DNA of 64,000 nucleotides from an uncultured Pelagimonas sp. (GCA_947497905.1 CANMIH010000001.1:124001-188000); one strand, 5' to 3'; shown: positions 16,944-26,716, numbered from the stretch's first letter. A program made the numbers and translations. The notes: generated by a model from the sequence alone, not told the origin.

Positions 16944-18986
16944 ATGTCAACAGATCCGCTTTTGCAGCCCTACCAGCTCAAACACCTGACTCTGCGCAAC
17001 CGGATTATGACCACAAGCCATGAACCGGCTTATCCCGAAGACGGCATGCCGAAAGACCGTTACGCCGCTTATCATGCCGAACGCGCCAAAGCAGGTGTGG
17101 CCTTGGCCATGACCGCCGGGTCTGCGGCGGTGTCGAAAGACAGCCCACCGGTGTTCAACAACATTCTGGCCTACAAAGACGAGGTTGTGCCGCATATCCA
17201 GCGTCTGACAGATGCCTGTCATGAACACGGGTGTGCGGTGATGATCCAGCTCACCCATCTGGGGCGGCGCACCGGCTGGGCCAAGGGCGACTGGCTGCCC
17301 TCGGTCAGTTCCTCCAAACACCGAGAACCGGCACACCGGGCCTTTCCCAAGCTGGCGGAAGACTGGGATATCGAACGGATCATCAACGATTTCGCGGATG
17401 CTGCCGAGCGCATGAAGGCCGGGGGCATGGATGGGATCGAGCTTCAGGTTTATGGTCATTTGCTGGATCAATTCTGGTCGCCGCTGACCAATGATCTGGA
17501 CGGGCCCTATGGCGGTGCAACCTTGGAAACGCGGATGCAAATGCCGCTGGATGTGCTGGCGGCGGTGCGCAAACGCGTGGGCGACGATTTCATTGTGGGG
17601 CTGCGTTATACGGCGGATGAGGCTGAGGCAGGGGGGATTTCACCTCAGGAGGGGATCGAGATCTCTAAACGTCTTGCGGACACGGGCATGGTGGATTTCC
17701 TCAACGTGATCCGGGGACGCATTCACACGGATCCGGCGATGACCGACATCATCCCGGTGCAGGGCATGAAGAACGCGCCGCATCTGGATTTTGCGGGTGA
17801 GGTCAAGCGCGCCACGGGCATGCCAACTTTCCACGCTTCAAAAATCCCGGATGTGGCAACGGCCCGCCATGCGGTGGCGGCGGGGCTTTTGGATATGGTG
17901 GGCATGACCCGCGCGCATATGGCCGACCCGCATATTGTGCGGAAGATTACCGAAGGGCGCGAAGACGATATTCGCCCCTGTGTTGGCGCAACCTATTGCC
18001 TTGATAGAATTTATCAGGCGGGTGAGGCACTGTGCATGCACAATGCAGCTACGGGGCGAGAATTGACCATGCCCCATGATATTCCCCCGGCACCAGCGGC
18101 GAAAAAGGTGGTGATTGTCGGGGCTGGCCCGGCGGGGCTTGAGGCGGCACGGGTGGCTGCTGAACGGGGCCATGACGTAACTGTGTTCGAGGCCCAGCCC
18201 GATCCCGGTGGGCAGGTGCGCCTGACAGCCCAGCTGGATCGGAAACGCGAGATGATCAGCATCATCGACTGGCGCATGGTACAGTGTGCCGCGCGCGATG
18301 TTGAGTTCCGGTTCAACAGCTGGGCGGAGGTTGAGGATGTCACTGCGCTTGACCCCGATGTGGTGATTGTCGCCACGGGGGGATTGCCCAACACGGAATT
18401 GTTTGAGGGCAAAGAGGCGCCACATGTGGTCACGGCCTGGGACATCATTTCGGGGGATGTGAAGCCCGCGGCGGATATCCTGATCTATGACGAGAGCGGC
18501 GACCACCCCGGATTGATGGCGGCTGAGATCGCCGCCAAAGCGGGGTCTAAGGTCGAGGTGATGACACCGGATCGCATGTTTGCCCCGGATATCATGGGGA
18601 TGAATCTTGTTCCCTATATGCGCGAGCTGCAACAGCGCGATGTGACCTTCACCGTCACCCGCCGCCTGAAAGAGGTGGCGCGGGAGGGTAATCGTCTGTG
18701 CGCGACAATCGGCACGGATTACAGCGATTTCACCAGCCAAAAGACCTATGATCAGGTGGTGGTGAACTATGGAACCTTGCCCATGGATGAGCTGTATTTT
18801 GTTCTCAAACCTCTGTCGTCAAATGGCGGCGCGGTGGATTACGAGGCGCTGATTGCGGGCGAAGCTCAGGACGTGACCCGCAATGGGACCGGTGGGTTTC
18901 AATTGTTCCGCATTGGCGATGCGGTCAGCGCACGCAACACCCACGCGGCCATCTATGATGCGCTGCGGTTGATGAAGGATATCTGA
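16944..18986 (+). CDS. DgcA-like old-yellow-enzyme flavoprotein (N-demethylase type)
   Basis: A 680-residue oxidoreductase with an FMN-binding old-yellow-enzyme barrel (residues about 1-360), an iron-sulfur region, and a C-terminal FAD/NAD domain (VVIVGAGPAGLEAARVA at about 390). This is the layout of trimethylamine dehydrogenase, 2,4-dienoyl-CoA reductase, DgcA and N-methylproline demethylases. The cluster motif reads CVGATYC-x11-C rather than CxxCxxxC, so the second Cys is Ala, as I recall for DgcA-type proteins. The following ProC-like gene suggests a betaine or N-methylproline substrate, but this is inference. ATG 16944 is chosen at the domain start with GAGG upstream. Confidence 0.8.
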   Translation: MSTDPLLQPYQLKHLTLRNRIMTTSHEPAYPEDGMPKDRYAAYHAERAKAGVALAMTAGSAAVSKDSPPVFNNILAYKDEVVPHIQRLTDACHEHGCAVMIQLTHLGRRTGWAKGDWLPSVSSSKHREPAHRAFPKLAEDWDIERIINDFADAAERMKAGGMDGIELQVYGHLLDQFWSPLTNDLDGPYGGATLETRMQMPLDVLAAVRKRVGDDFIVGLRYTADEAEAGGISPQEGIEISKRLADTGMVDFLNVIRGRIHTDPAMTDIIPVQGMKNAPHLDFAGEVKRATGMPTFHASKIPDVATARHAVAAGLLDMVGMTRAHMADPHIVRKITEGREDDIRPCVGATYCLDRIYQAGEALCMHNAATGRELTMPHDIPPAPAAKKVVIVGAGPAGLEAARVAAERGHDVTVFEAQPDPGGQVRLTAQLDRKREMISIIDWRMVQCAARDVEFRFNSWAEVEDVTALDPDVVIVATGGLPNTELFEGKEAPHVVTAWDIISGDVKPAADILIYDESGDHPGLMAAEIAAKAGSKVEVMTPDRMFAPDIMGMNLVPYMRELQQRDVTFTVTRRLKEVAREGNRLCATIGTDYSDFTSQKTYDQVVVNYGTLPMDELYFVLKPLSSNGGAVDYEALIAGEAQDVTRNGTGGFQLFRIGDAVSARNTHAAIYDALRLMKDI

Positions 18987-18987
18987 G

Positions 18988-19713
18988 ATGAAACTGGGGT
19001 TTTTGGGTTGTGGCGTGATTTCATCTGCTGTGGTGCGCGGATTGGCCGGGCAGGGGCATGAGATGCTGGTGTCTCGCCGGTCAGAGGCAACATCCGCCGC
19101 TCTGGCGGCGGAGATAGAAGAAGTGCGCGTTGCGGAAAATGCCGAGGTCGTCGCCGGAGCGGAGATCGTATTCCTCGGCCTGATGGCGGAACATGCTGCG
19201 GATATTCTGTGCGATCTTCGTTTTCGCCCGGACCAAGCGGTTATCAGTTTTATGGCCGGCGCCGATCTGGATCAGGTTGCTGAGCTTGTAGCGCCTGCCC
19301 GGGCCGCCGCTGTGGTGATGCCTTTTCCGGGTATTGCCAGGGGCGGGTCACCTTTGATGGCGCTGGGTGATCAAACTTTGCTGGAAACCCTGTTTGGCGC
19401 GCGCAACACGGTGTTCATGGTGAAAGGTACAGCCGAGCTAAACGCCTATCTGAGCGCGCAGGCGGTTCTGTCTCCCGCGGTGGCGCTGGTGGGACAGGCG
19501 GCCCAGTGGTTGGCACAACACAGCAGCGATCCCGCACAGGGTGAGGCGTTTCTGCGTGTTCTGGTGGGATCAAGCTTGCTCGGTTCTGAATGCGCGCCCT
19601 TGATCGAGGCGTTGAATACACCTGGCGGCTATAACCAACGCCTGCGGATTCACATGGAACAATCCGGTATGCCTGAGGCCCTGACCGCAGGACTGGATAA
19701 CCTGAAGACCTAG
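18988..19713 (+). CDS. ProC-like pyrroline-5-carboxylate reductase family protein
   Basis: A 241-residue NAD(P)-dependent reductase that starts with the Rossmann motif LGFLGCGVISSAVVRGL and continues with the P5C reductase-type second half (MPFPGIARGGSP, then GSSLLGSECAPLIE). It begins 1 base after the stop of the flavoprotein, so the two are translated together. It is shorter and more divergent than housekeeping ProC of about 270 residues and may reduce another cyclic imine. It overlaps the convergent TetR gene by 4 bp. Confidence 0.75.
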   Translation: MKLGFLGCGVISSAVVRGLAGQGHEMLVSRRSEATSAALAAEIEEVRVAENAEVVAGAEIVFLGLMAEHAADILCDLRFRPDQAVISFMAGADLDQVAELVAPARAAAVVMPFPGIARGGSPLMALGDQTLLETLFGARNTVFMVKGTAELNAYLSAQAVLSPAVALVGQAAQWLAQHSSDPAQGEAFLRVLVGSSLLGSECAPLIEALNTPGGYNQRLRIHMEQSGMPEALTAGLDNLKT

Positions 19714-20276
19714 ATGCGCGGCGAATGCGCCAATACCAGTCGGGCGGCTTCTTTGGCGTCGCCCGCAGGCACACAGCTGTGCGACATGGCCGCCAGGACA
19801 ATGGCGCCCTCTTTCAAGATCATCAGATGACAGGCCACCGCCTCGGGATCAGCAAAGCCCGCAGCGCGGGCGACATCCGTGAAATGCTCCTTCAACAGGC
19901 GTTTGTGTTCCATCGCCTGCGCGTTGATCGGGTGGCTGGCCTCCTGGAATTCCGCGCTGGCCTTGATGAACATGCAGCCCTGAAAGCTGTCTTCTTCGAA
20001 CCAGTCCTTGAGCACATCAAACAGAGCCAAAAGCTGATCCTCGGGTTTGGCTGCTTTGTCTTCCAGCCCGCGCAGCAGCATATTGCGGAAGTTTTCGTCG
20101 CGCAGACGCAGGACCGCAAGGATCAGATCCTCTTTGGTGCGGAAGTGTTTGTAGATCGACGTTTTTGAAACACCGGTTTCCTTGGCCACAAGATCCATGC
20201 CAGTGGCGTGGAACCCGTTGCGATAGAACAACCAGAGCGCTTTTTGAATCAGTTCTGCGCGTTTGTTTTGGCTCAT
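19710..20276 (-). CDS. TetR/AcrR-family regulator
   Basis: A 188-residue repressor with a TetR helix-turn-helix (MDLVAKETGVSKTSIYKHFRTKEDLILAVL) and a TetR C-terminal domain. ATG 20276 has AAGGAA upstream. It is divergent from a PNPOx-like protein and an alpha/beta hydrolase. Three copies of one dyad motif lie in the 208-bp gap, one next to its own start and two next to the other promoter, so it probably represses itself and that operon. The inducer is unknown. Confidence 0.88.
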   Translation of the reverse strand: MSQNKRAELIQKALWLFYRNGFHATGMDLVAKETGVSKTSIYKHFRTKEDLILAVLRLRDENFRNMLLRGLEDKAAKPEDQLLALFDVLKDWFEEDSFQGCMFIKASAEFQEASHPINAQAMEHKRLLKEHFTDVARAAGFADPEAVACHLMILKEGAIVLAAMSHSCVPAGDAKEAARLVLAHSPRI

Positions 20277-20288
20277 TCACTCATTTCC

Positions 20289-20305
20289 TTGACTGATCTG
20301 TTCAT
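20289..20305. promoter_or_regulatory. TetR operator-like repeat 1
   Basis: TTGACTGATCTGTTCAT, 13 bases upstream of the TetR start. It has partial dyad symmetry (TGA...TCA) and matches the copies at 20410 and 20442, which points to autoregulation. Confidence 0.65.
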
Positions 20306-20409
20306 ATCTTGCGCCCCTGATGTGGTCAAGAAGACCCTTGTATTTAAGGGGAATCCTGCAATCTCTTCACGTCTTTATGATCTCCATCACAAATTTTGAT
20401 TTGATTGGG

Positions 20410-20426
20410 TTGACCGATCTGTTCAT
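20410..20426. promoter_or_regulatory. TetR operator-like repeat 2
   Basis: TTGACCGATCTGTTCAT, upstream of the PNPOx-like gene and 32 bp before repeat 3 (start to start). It differs from repeat 1 at one position. Confidence 0.65.
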
Positions 20427-20441
20427 GTTTAGCGTGCAACA

Positions 20442-20458
20442 TTAACCGATCTGTTCAC
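20442..20458. promoter_or_regulatory. TetR operator-like repeat 3
   Basis: TTAACCGATCTGTTCAC, 26 bp before the PNPOx-like start, placed where a bound repressor would block transcription or initiation. Confidence 0.65.
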
Positions 20459-20484
20459 CTGGATCGCAATCAGGACCCAACACC

Positions 20485-21057
20485 ATGGCCTATGCATTTG
20501 CAGAGATCACCTTTACGCCCAACGTGCGCGCCGAGCAGGAGCGCAACGGGGCAGGACATTACGCACGCTTTCTAAGCAATGAGCGACAGGGCGGCGCCAC
20601 GATGGGTGCCAATGAAGCGGCGTTCATTTCGGCGCGTGACGGATTTTATCAGGCGACAGTCTCAGAGACGGGTTGGCCCTATGTTCAGTTTCGGGGCGGG
20701 CCGCGCGGCTTCATTCGGGTGCTGGATGAGACCACGCTGGCCTATTTGGATCTGCGCGGAAATCGCCAGTATCTGAGCCGGGGCAACCTGACCGGAAACG
20801 ACCGGATTTCTCTGATTCTGATGGATTATCCCAGTGCCACACGCCTGAAGGTCTGGGGGCGAGCCACCACGGTGGAGGCTTCCACCATTCCGCAGCTGCC
20901 CCATGGGGATGCGCAGGTTGAAACCGCCGTGGTGATCAAGGTCGAGGCCTTTGACTGGAACTGCCCTCGCCACATTCCACGCCGACTGACCGCTGAAGAG
21001 ATGCACCTTGAAATGGCAGCACTCGAATTGGCGAAAGCCTCGGACAGCCAATCCTAA
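20485..21057 (+). CDS. pyridoxamine 5'-phosphate oxidase-like flavin protein
   Basis: A 190-residue FMN-binding split-barrel protein. Typical segments are [23 protein letters not shown] and [15 protein letters not shown]. Such proteins bind FMN or F420 and reduce quinones, nitro or similar compounds, or act as general redox proteins. No vitamin B6 role can be claimed. It is the first gene of a two-gene operon under the divergent TetR regulator; the alpha/beta hydrolase follows 34 bp later. Confidence 0.8.
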   Translation: MAYAFAEITFTPNVRAEQERNGAGHYARFLSNERQGGATMGANEAAFISARDGFYQATVSETGWPYVQFRGGPRGFIRVLDETTLAYLDLRGNRQYLSRGNLTGNDRISLILMDYPSATRLKVWGRATTVEASTIPQLPHGDAQVETAVVIKVEAFDWNCPRHIPRRLTAEEMHLEMAALELAKASDSQS

Positions 21058-21091
21058 TTTTCACCCCCTCAATTCAAACAGGAGACACACC

Positions 21092-22051
21092 ATGAAATTT
21101 GAAGTGATCAACTCATCCATTGCTGCCCTGCTGGGTGGCATCTTGTTGCTGCCGATTACTGCGCCGGGCCTGGACGCAGCCGAGAGCCCCTTTGCCACCC
21201 AGATGAAGACGATGGAGATTGACGGCCTCAACATCGCATATCGTGAAGCGGGGGATCCTAAAGACCCGACCGTGTTGTTGCTGCACGGGTTTCCGACCTC
21301 GTCGCACATGTTTCGTGAGCTGATCCCGGAACTGGCGGACGACTATCATGTCATTGCCCCGGACTATCCCGGGTTTGGTGCGTCAGACATGCCTCCGGCC
21401 GAGAGCTATGACTACAGCTTTGCCAATACTGCCGCGATCATGACTGAGCTGCTGGATCGCAAGATGGTCGGTGATTACTCGGTCTATCTGATGGATTACG
21501 GCGCACCTGTGGGCTATCGGATGTTTGCCCAGAACCCGGAGCGCGTCTCGAACTTCATCATTCAGAATGGCAATGCTTATGACGAAGGGCTGCGTGAGTT
21601 CTGGGATCCGATCAAAGCCTATTGGGCGGAACCCACGCAAGAAAACGGCGATGCGCTGCGGGCATTTTTGACCCTGGATGCCACCAAATGGCAGTTTACC
21701 CACGGTGTCGGTGATGTCTCTTCGGTGAACCCGGATAACTTCTGGCATGTGCAGTATTTGTTGGACCGTCCCGGCAACCAAGAGGTGCAGCTTGAGATGT
21801 TTCTCGATTACGGCACCAATGTTGGGGAATACCCGAAATGGCAGGCGCTGTTTCGCGAGCATCAGCCACCGACGCTAATTGTCTGGGGCCAAAATGATGT
21901 GATTTTCCCGGCAGAGGGTGCGCATCCGTATCTGCGTGATCTGACAGATGTGGAGTTCCATCTCTATGACACTGGGCATTTTGCGCTAGAGGAGTATGGC
22001 ACTGAGATTGCCGCAGAAATCAACGATTTCCTCGATCGCACCACCAAGTAA
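21092..22051 (+). CDS. exported alpha/beta hydrolase (epoxide hydrolase/dehalogenase type)
   Basis: A 319-residue hydrolase with an N-terminal hydrophobic signal sequence (about residues 1-28, ending near LDAAES), so probably periplasmic. The oxyanion loop HGFPTSS is present. The nucleophile elbow reads LMDYGAPVG with Asp rather than Ser, as in epoxide hydrolases and haloalkane dehalogenases. The catalytic acid is probably in GQNDVIF and the His in [11 protein letters not shown] 21092 with AGGAG upstream is preferred over an earlier in-frame start inside the PNPOx-like gene. The substrate is unknown. Confidence 0.85.
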   Translation: MKFEVINSSIAALLGGILLLPITAPGLDAAESPFATQMKTMEIDGLNIAYREAGDPKDPTVLLLHGFPTSSHMFRELIPELADDYHVIAPDYPGFGASDMPPAESYDYSFANTAAIMTELLDRKMVGDYSVYLMDYGAPVGYRMFAQNPERVSNFIIQNGNAYDEGLREFWDPIKAYWAEPTQENGDALRAFLTLDATKWQFTHGVGDVSSVNPDNFWHVQYLLDRPGNQEVQLEMFLDYGTNVGEYPKWQALFREHQPPTLIVWGQNDVIFPAEGAHPYLRDLTDVEFHLYDTGHFALEEYGTEIAAEINDFLDRTTK

Positions 22052-22065
22052 TCCGGTGCGAGGAC

Positions 22066-22093
22066 TGGGCGGCCCTGTCGTGAGGGCCGCCCA
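22066..22093. terminator. bidirectional terminator hairpin
   Basis: TGGGCGGCCCT and AGGGCCGCCCA form a perfect 11-bp stem with a 6-base loop between convergent genes. An AT-rich stretch follows on the plus side. Confidence 0.8.
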
Positions 22094-22101
22094 AATTGTG
22101 T

Positions 22102-25100
22102 TTAGGCCGCTGCCAGTTTCGCCTCGCGGCGTCCACGTCCAAAGAAGACGTAGTAGAACACCGGCGCAGCGATCATGGTGAGCAGCGTCGCAAAGGCCAG
22201 ACCGCCCATGATGGTCACAGCCATCGAGACAAAGAAGGCGTCTCCGAGAAGCGGTGCCATGCCAAGGATGGTGGTGATTGCAGCCAGCATAACCGGACGC
22301 AGTCGCGACACACCCGCAGTCAGAATGGCGTCTTTGAGGCCCAATCCCGCTTCACGCTCCAGATCGATCTCTTCGACAAGAACGATGCCGTTTTTGATCA
22401 ACATGCCCGAGAGGCTGAGCATGCCCAAAAGCGCGGTGAAGGTGAAGGGAAGACCCGTGCCCAGCAGGCCAAGAACAACCCCGTTCACCGACATCGGCAC
22501 AAGCAGCCAGATGATCAGCGGCTGACGCAGCGCGTTGAAGAGCAAGATCGAAATCAGCACCATGATCAGCATCGAAAGCGGTAACTGACCAGCCAAGCTG
22601 GCGTTAGCGTCATTCGAGCTTTCATACTCACCACCCCATTCCATCTTGTACCCAAGGGGTACTTCCATGGCTTCAACGGCGTCTTTGACTTCGGCGTGCA
22701 CCTCCGCAGCGGTCAGATCAGCGGGAATGTTGGCCCCCACGGTGATGGTGAACAAACGATCCCGGCGGAAGACCAGCGTGTTTTGCACTTCGTGATCAAA
22801 CCCATCTACGATCTGCTCGATCGGCAGGAATTGACCCGAGCTTTGCGAAAACACGAGATGATCCATCAAGCCCGCTGCATCCTCGCGCGGGCTGCGCACG
22901 ATGATCGGGATCTGACGGTCACGTTCACGCAGAACGCCTGCACGTGAGCCTTCCGTTGCAAAGAGCAGGGTGGCGGTGACATCGTCGCGGCTGATCCCGG
23001 CAGTTTGCGCCCGATTGGTTGCATAGTTCGGACGCAGAACCAGTTCCTGTTCGGCCCAATCGGTCCGCATGGTGGTGATTTTGTCCGAGGCCTGGCCCAT
23101 CACGTCCATGGCTTCGAGCGACAGCTGACGCAGCACCGCAGGGTCGCTACCGGAGAAGCGTACCTGAATGGGATCACCGCCGCCGGGGCCAAAGACCAGA
23201 CGCTGGGTCCGGAATTCGCCAACTGGCAGATTTTCCGCAGCAAAGGCCTCGAGATCGGCCTGCAAAGCAGGAATGTCATGAAGCGTTTCGGTGCGAATGA
23301 TCATGTGACCATAGCTTGGGTTTGCTTTTTCTGCCGCGTAGGTCAGCAGGAAACGCGTAGCGCCCTGGCCAACAAATGTTGCGACAGAAACAGCATCTTC
23401 ACGCTTGGACAGCCAGTCTTCCAGAAGCTCCATGCGGTCCGACACGGTCTCAATCGACGTGCCCTGTGGCATCTTGTAGTGCACAAAGAACAACGGCGTG
23501 TTCGAGTTGGGGAAGAACTGCTGTTTGACCGAAGCGAACCCGCCGAAACACACAACGGTGATGGCCAGAAGTCCGGGAATAACCAGCCACCAGAGTTTGA
23601 GCGAAAGGCTCAGGACGGCGCGATATCCGCGGAACAAGAAGCCGGAATAAGCGTCGTCCTCACCACCGGAGCCCTGCTTGAAGAAGTAATGCCCCAGCAG
23701 CGGCGCGACGGTCAGAGCCAGAACCCAGCTGAGCAGCAGCGAGATGGCGATAACCGCAAAGAGCGAGAACAGGAATTCACCGGTCGCATCTGGTGACAGA
23801 CCAATCCCCGCAAAGGCCATGATCCCAATCACAGTGGCGCCCAGAAGTGGGATCTGTGTTTTGGACGAAGCTTCTACAGCAGCATCACGCGAGTTTTTGC
23901 CCCGGCGCATGGCGATCTGCATGCCTTCGGCCAGAACGATGGCGTTGTCCACCAGCATCCCCATGGCGATGATCAATGCACCAAGCGAGATCCGTTCCAT
24001 CTCGATCGAAAAGAGCTTCATGAACAGAAGCGTGCCAACAACGTTGAGCAGCAGAGTGGTGCCCACAACGATGGCCGCGCGCCAACCCATAAACAGCGCC
24101 AGAACCGCCACAACAATGCCGACGGACATGGCAAGGTTGACGATGAAGTCACTCGAGGCCGTGTCGACAACGATATGCTGTTGGTAGATGGGTTTAAGTT
24201 CAACGCCATATGGCAGATCGCTGTCGAGTTCGGCCAGTTTGGCGTCAACAGCATAGCCGATATCGACGATATTCACGTCTAACAGGCCAGATACGCCGAT
24301 GGTAAAGGCGTCTTCACCGTCAAATCGAATGATCTGGCTTGGGTCATCCTGAATGCCGCGCGACACCGAGGCAATGTCAAACAGGTTCAGAACCTGCCCC
24401 TGAACACCAATCGTCAGACCGGCAATCGCGTCAACAGTGTCCGATCCTGTGGGGCGTTGAATGCGCGTTTCGCTGTCACCCACATTCAGTTCACCCGCTG
24501 GGGCTACGCTATCGGCACTCGAGATTGCTTGAGAAATCGCATTTGGTGGCAAACCAAGGTGGGCTGTCAGGGCGAGGTTGGGCTCAACAAAAATGGCTTC
24601 GTTGGGCAGCCCTTCAACAGTGACGTCAGCTACGCCATCAACGGTCAGCAGCTCGCGGCGTAGATAGGTCGCCAGCTCATGCTTTTCAGCTGGCGAAAAG
24701 CCCGTGGCCGTGACCGCAAAGAAGATGCCGTACACGTCACCAAAGCCATCATTGACCACCGGGACACTGGCCCCCTGCGGTAAGGCGCCCTGTGCGTCTT
24801 CCACTTCGGAGCGAAGCTTTGACCAGATGCCGGGAAGCTCGGTGCCGTCAAACGTGTCCTGGACCTCGACGTCGATCTGCGACACGCCGGGGCGGTTGGT
24901 TGAGGTGATGCGTTTGACTTCACCCATTTTCTGAATGGCGGATTCCAGAGGTTCCGAGACCTCAAGCGCCACCTGTTCGGCGCTGGCGCCGGGATAGGTG
25001 GTGACAACAACCGCCTGTTTGATTGTGAAAGCCGGATCTTCCAGACGGCCAAGGGTCGAAAACCCCCAGTAGCCGCCAAAAAGACAGATGAGCATAACGA

Positions 25101-25146
25101 TCCACGTATACAGTGGTCGTTCGATGGACATGCGTGCCAGATTCAT
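22102..25146 (-). CDS. RND efflux transporter inner-membrane pump
   Basis: A 1014-residue proton-driven pump of the AcrB/HAE superfamily. The first membrane helix follows MSIERPLYTWIVM. Large periplasmic loops carry the porter motif (PGASAEQVALEVSEPLE), and the mid-membrane helix 4 motif GMLVDNAIVLAEG has the proton-relay Asp. It is the last gene of a MarR-adaptor-pump operon on the minus strand, 12 bp after the adaptor stop. ATG 25146 is chosen over GTG 25155 for its spacing from AGGTG. No TolC-type outer-membrane gene is adjacent. The substrates cannot be predicted. Confidence 0.93.
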   Translation of the reverse strand: MNLARMSIERPLYTWIVMLICLFGGYWGFSTLGRLEDPAFTIKQAVVVTTYPGASAEQVALEVSEPLESAIQKMGEVKRITSTNRPGVSQIDVEVQDTFDGTELPGIWSKLRSEVEDAQGALPQGASVPVVNDGFGDVYGIFFAVTATGFSPAEKHELATYLRRELLTVDGVADVTVEGLPNEAIFVEPNLALTAHLGLPPNAISQAISSADSVAPAGELNVGDSETRIQRPTGSDTVDAIAGLTIGVQGQVLNLFDIASVSRGIQDDPSQIIRFDGEDAFTIGVSGLLDVNIVDIGYAVDAKLAELDSDLPYGVELKPIYQQHIVVDTASSDFIVNLAMSVGIVVAVLALFMGWRAAIVVGTTLLLNVVGTLLFMKLFSIEMERISLGALIIAMGMLVDNAIVLAEGMQIAMRRGKNSRDAAVEASSKTQIPLLGATVIGIMAFAGIGLSPDATGEFLFSLFAVIAISLLLSWVLALTVAPLLGHYFFKQGSGGEDDAYSGFLFRGYRAVLSLSLKLWWLVIPGLLAITVVCFGGFASVKQQFFPNSNTPLFFVHYKMPQGTSIETVSDRMELLEDWLSKREDAVSVATFVGQGATRFLLTYAAEKANPSYGHMIIRTETLHDIPALQADLEAFAAENLPVGEFRTQRLVFGPGGGDPIQVRFSGSDPAVLRQLSLEAMDVMGQASDKITTMRTDWAEQELVLRPNYATNRAQTAGISRDDVTATLLFATEGSRAGVLRERDRQIPIIVRSPREDAAGLMDHLVFSQSSGQFLPIEQIVDGFDHEVQNTLVFRRDRLFTITVGANIPADLTAAEVHAEVKDAVEAMEVPLGYKMEWGGEYESSNDANASLAGQLPLSMLIMVLISILLFNALRQPLIIWLLVPMSVNGVVLGLLGTGLPFTFTALLGMLSLSGMLIKNGIVLVEEIDLEREAGLGLKDAILTAGVSRLRPVMLAAITTILGMAPLLGDAFFVSMAVTIMGGLAFATLLTMIAAPVFYYVFFGRGRREAKLAAA

Positions 25147-25158
25147 ACCGCGCACCTA

Positions 25159-26193
25159 TCAGTTCGAGAAGCCGACAAACCGGCGGACGTTTTGCCCATC
25201 GGTGAGTGCAGCGGCGCCAGCGGCGACAATTTCCGATCCTGCCTCAAGACCGGAGGTGACAAAGAAATTGCCGTCTGGGCCAGTGGTGACTTCAACTGCA
25301 GTGAGTTTGAGCTGACCCTCAGCTTCGCCTTTGGGATTAAAGACCATCACGGCCGTGCTGCCGTCCGGCATGATGCGGATCGCGGTGGTTGGCACGGGAA
25401 TGCCTTCGATTTCAGAAGTGGTTGCACGCACGGTGACCGTTGCAGAGGAGCCCGGCAGGATCTGGAAATCCTTTGGTGGGGTCATGCCCAGCGAAATGCG
25501 GAAGGTCTGTCCCACGGCGGAGGCTTCTGCGTTGAATTCGCGTATCTGCAGCGGGAAGGTCTGATCCGAGGCCGGGAAAGTTGCGACGATAGACAGGTCG
25601 GTTTCATCCCCTGCGCGCTGAAACAGCACTTCGGGCACGTCAATTTCAATCCGAAGATCCGACATGTCATGAATGCGTACGATGGGGTTGCCTGCGGCCG
25701 TGGTCGAGAAATTGGCCACGTTGCGGGTTGCGACGAGCGCGTCAAAGGGGGCGGACAAGGTGGCATTGTCAAGCGCGCGCTGGGCGTTGCGGACGGCGAT
25801 CTCCGCGAGATCGGCCTGAGTGGACGCATCATCAATCGACACCTGACTGACGGTACTTCCCGACAGTTTGTTCAGGCGTTCCAGCGTGCGATCCGCCTGA
25901 TCTTTCTGCAAAAGGGCCTGATCCAGCTGCAGCTGAAAGGGTTCCAGATCCAGCTGGGCGATCAATTCGCCTTCAGGAACAATGCTGCCTTCAACCACTG
26001 GGAAGGTGACAACCTGCCCGCCAACCTGAAAGGCAAGATCGACGGTTTCGCGGGCCGCAACCTGTCCGAAAAACTGACGCGCAATCAAACTATTGACGGC
26101 ATCCGCTGTGAACAATTTTACAGGTTTGAGCGCCTCTTGCGACACGACAGGTGACGCCATGACGAGCGCAGCAATGAGCGGAATGTATTTCAT
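25159..26193 (-). CDS. RND periplasmic adaptor (HlyD/MFP family)
   Basis: A 344-residue membrane-fusion protein with an N-terminal signal peptide (residues 1-18, ending VVSQE), a lipoyl-type half motif (EGSIVPEGELIAQLDLEPFQ), an alpha-hairpin coiled coil (about 80-125), and beta-barrel and membrane-proximal domains. It would link the RND pump to an outer-membrane channel. Its ATG overlaps the stop of the MarR gene by 4 bp (ATGA), so it is translationally coupled to its probable regulator. Confidence 0.92.
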   Translation of the reverse strand: MKYIPLIAALVMASPVVSQEALKPVKLFTADAVNSLIARQFFGQVAARETVDLAFQVGGQVVTFPVVEGSIVPEGELIAQLDLEPFQLQLDQALLQKDQADRTLERLNKLSGSTVSQVSIDDASTQADLAEIAVRNAQRALDNATLSAPFDALVATRNVANFSTTAAGNPIVRIHDMSDLRIEIDVPEVLFQRAGDETDLSIVATFPASDQTFPLQIREFNAEASAVGQTFRISLGMTPPKDFQILPGSSATVTVRATTSEIEGIPVPTTAIRIMPDGSTAVMVFNPKGEAEGQLKLTAVEVTTGPDGNFFVTSGLEAGSEIVAAGAAALTDGQNVRRFVGFSN

Positions 26194-26669
26194 GCTTTCG
26201 GTCCTTTCGGCAGGCCGGATTTTTCGATCGTGGTGCGCACCTTTGTCATCAGTGTCGCAAAAACTTTGATTTCGTCGTCGTCCAGTCCCGAGACCGACCG
26301 AAACAATTCGGCGGCGTAAGATACAGTCTCGGCATGTTCGGCACGCCCGGCCTCTGTCAGTTCAAGAAGCCAAGCGCGTCGGTCACTTGGGTCGCGACGG
26401 CGCGCGACCAGCCCCAGTTCTTCCAGCTTATCGGCGAGTGCAGTGACCGTCGAGGGTTGCGAAAGCATATCTCGGGCCAAGTCCCCCATGCGTTTGGGGC
26501 TTTCCAACAGCAATAACATATGACGCGCATTTTGGGGCAGAGGATCTTCCAGATCTTCGGCATCCACCAGCTCTTCGATTTTCAGGTACAGCAAATAGAC
26601 CCCTTTCATCGCCCGGATTTCGGGTGAGAGGCCTTCATCAGAGCGCAGGCTGAAATCGCAACAGGACAT
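26190..26669 (-). CDS. MarR-family regulator of the efflux operon
   Basis: A 159-residue winged-helix repressor with the MarR recognition region (MLSQPSTVTALADKLEELGLVARRRDPSDRRAWLLELTEAG). It is first in the operon with the adaptor and the pump. ATG 26669, preceded by AAAGGA 7 bases upstream, is preferred over a TTG 11 codons earlier. The two Cys near the start (MSCCDF) could be a redox or metal sensor, but this is speculative. A palindrome at 26717 is the likely autoregulatory operator. Confidence 0.88.
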   Translation of the reverse strand: MSCCDFSLRSDEGLSPEIRAMKGVYLLYLKIEELVDAEDLEDPLPQNARHMLLLLESPKRMGDLARDMLSQPSTVTALADKLEELGLVARRRDPSDRRAWLLELTEAGRAEHAETVSYAAELFRSVSGLDDDEIKVFATLMTKVRTTIEKSGLPKGPKA

Positions 26670-26716
26670 TTTGATTCCTTTGATGTGGAACACATCGGAC
26701 AACGTGCTCGGGTCAT

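Noticed and set aside
22102-22525. Plus-strand frames antisense to the 3' end of the RND pump gene as a possible small gene
   Set aside because: They have no ribosome site and mirror the codon pattern of the pump gene.
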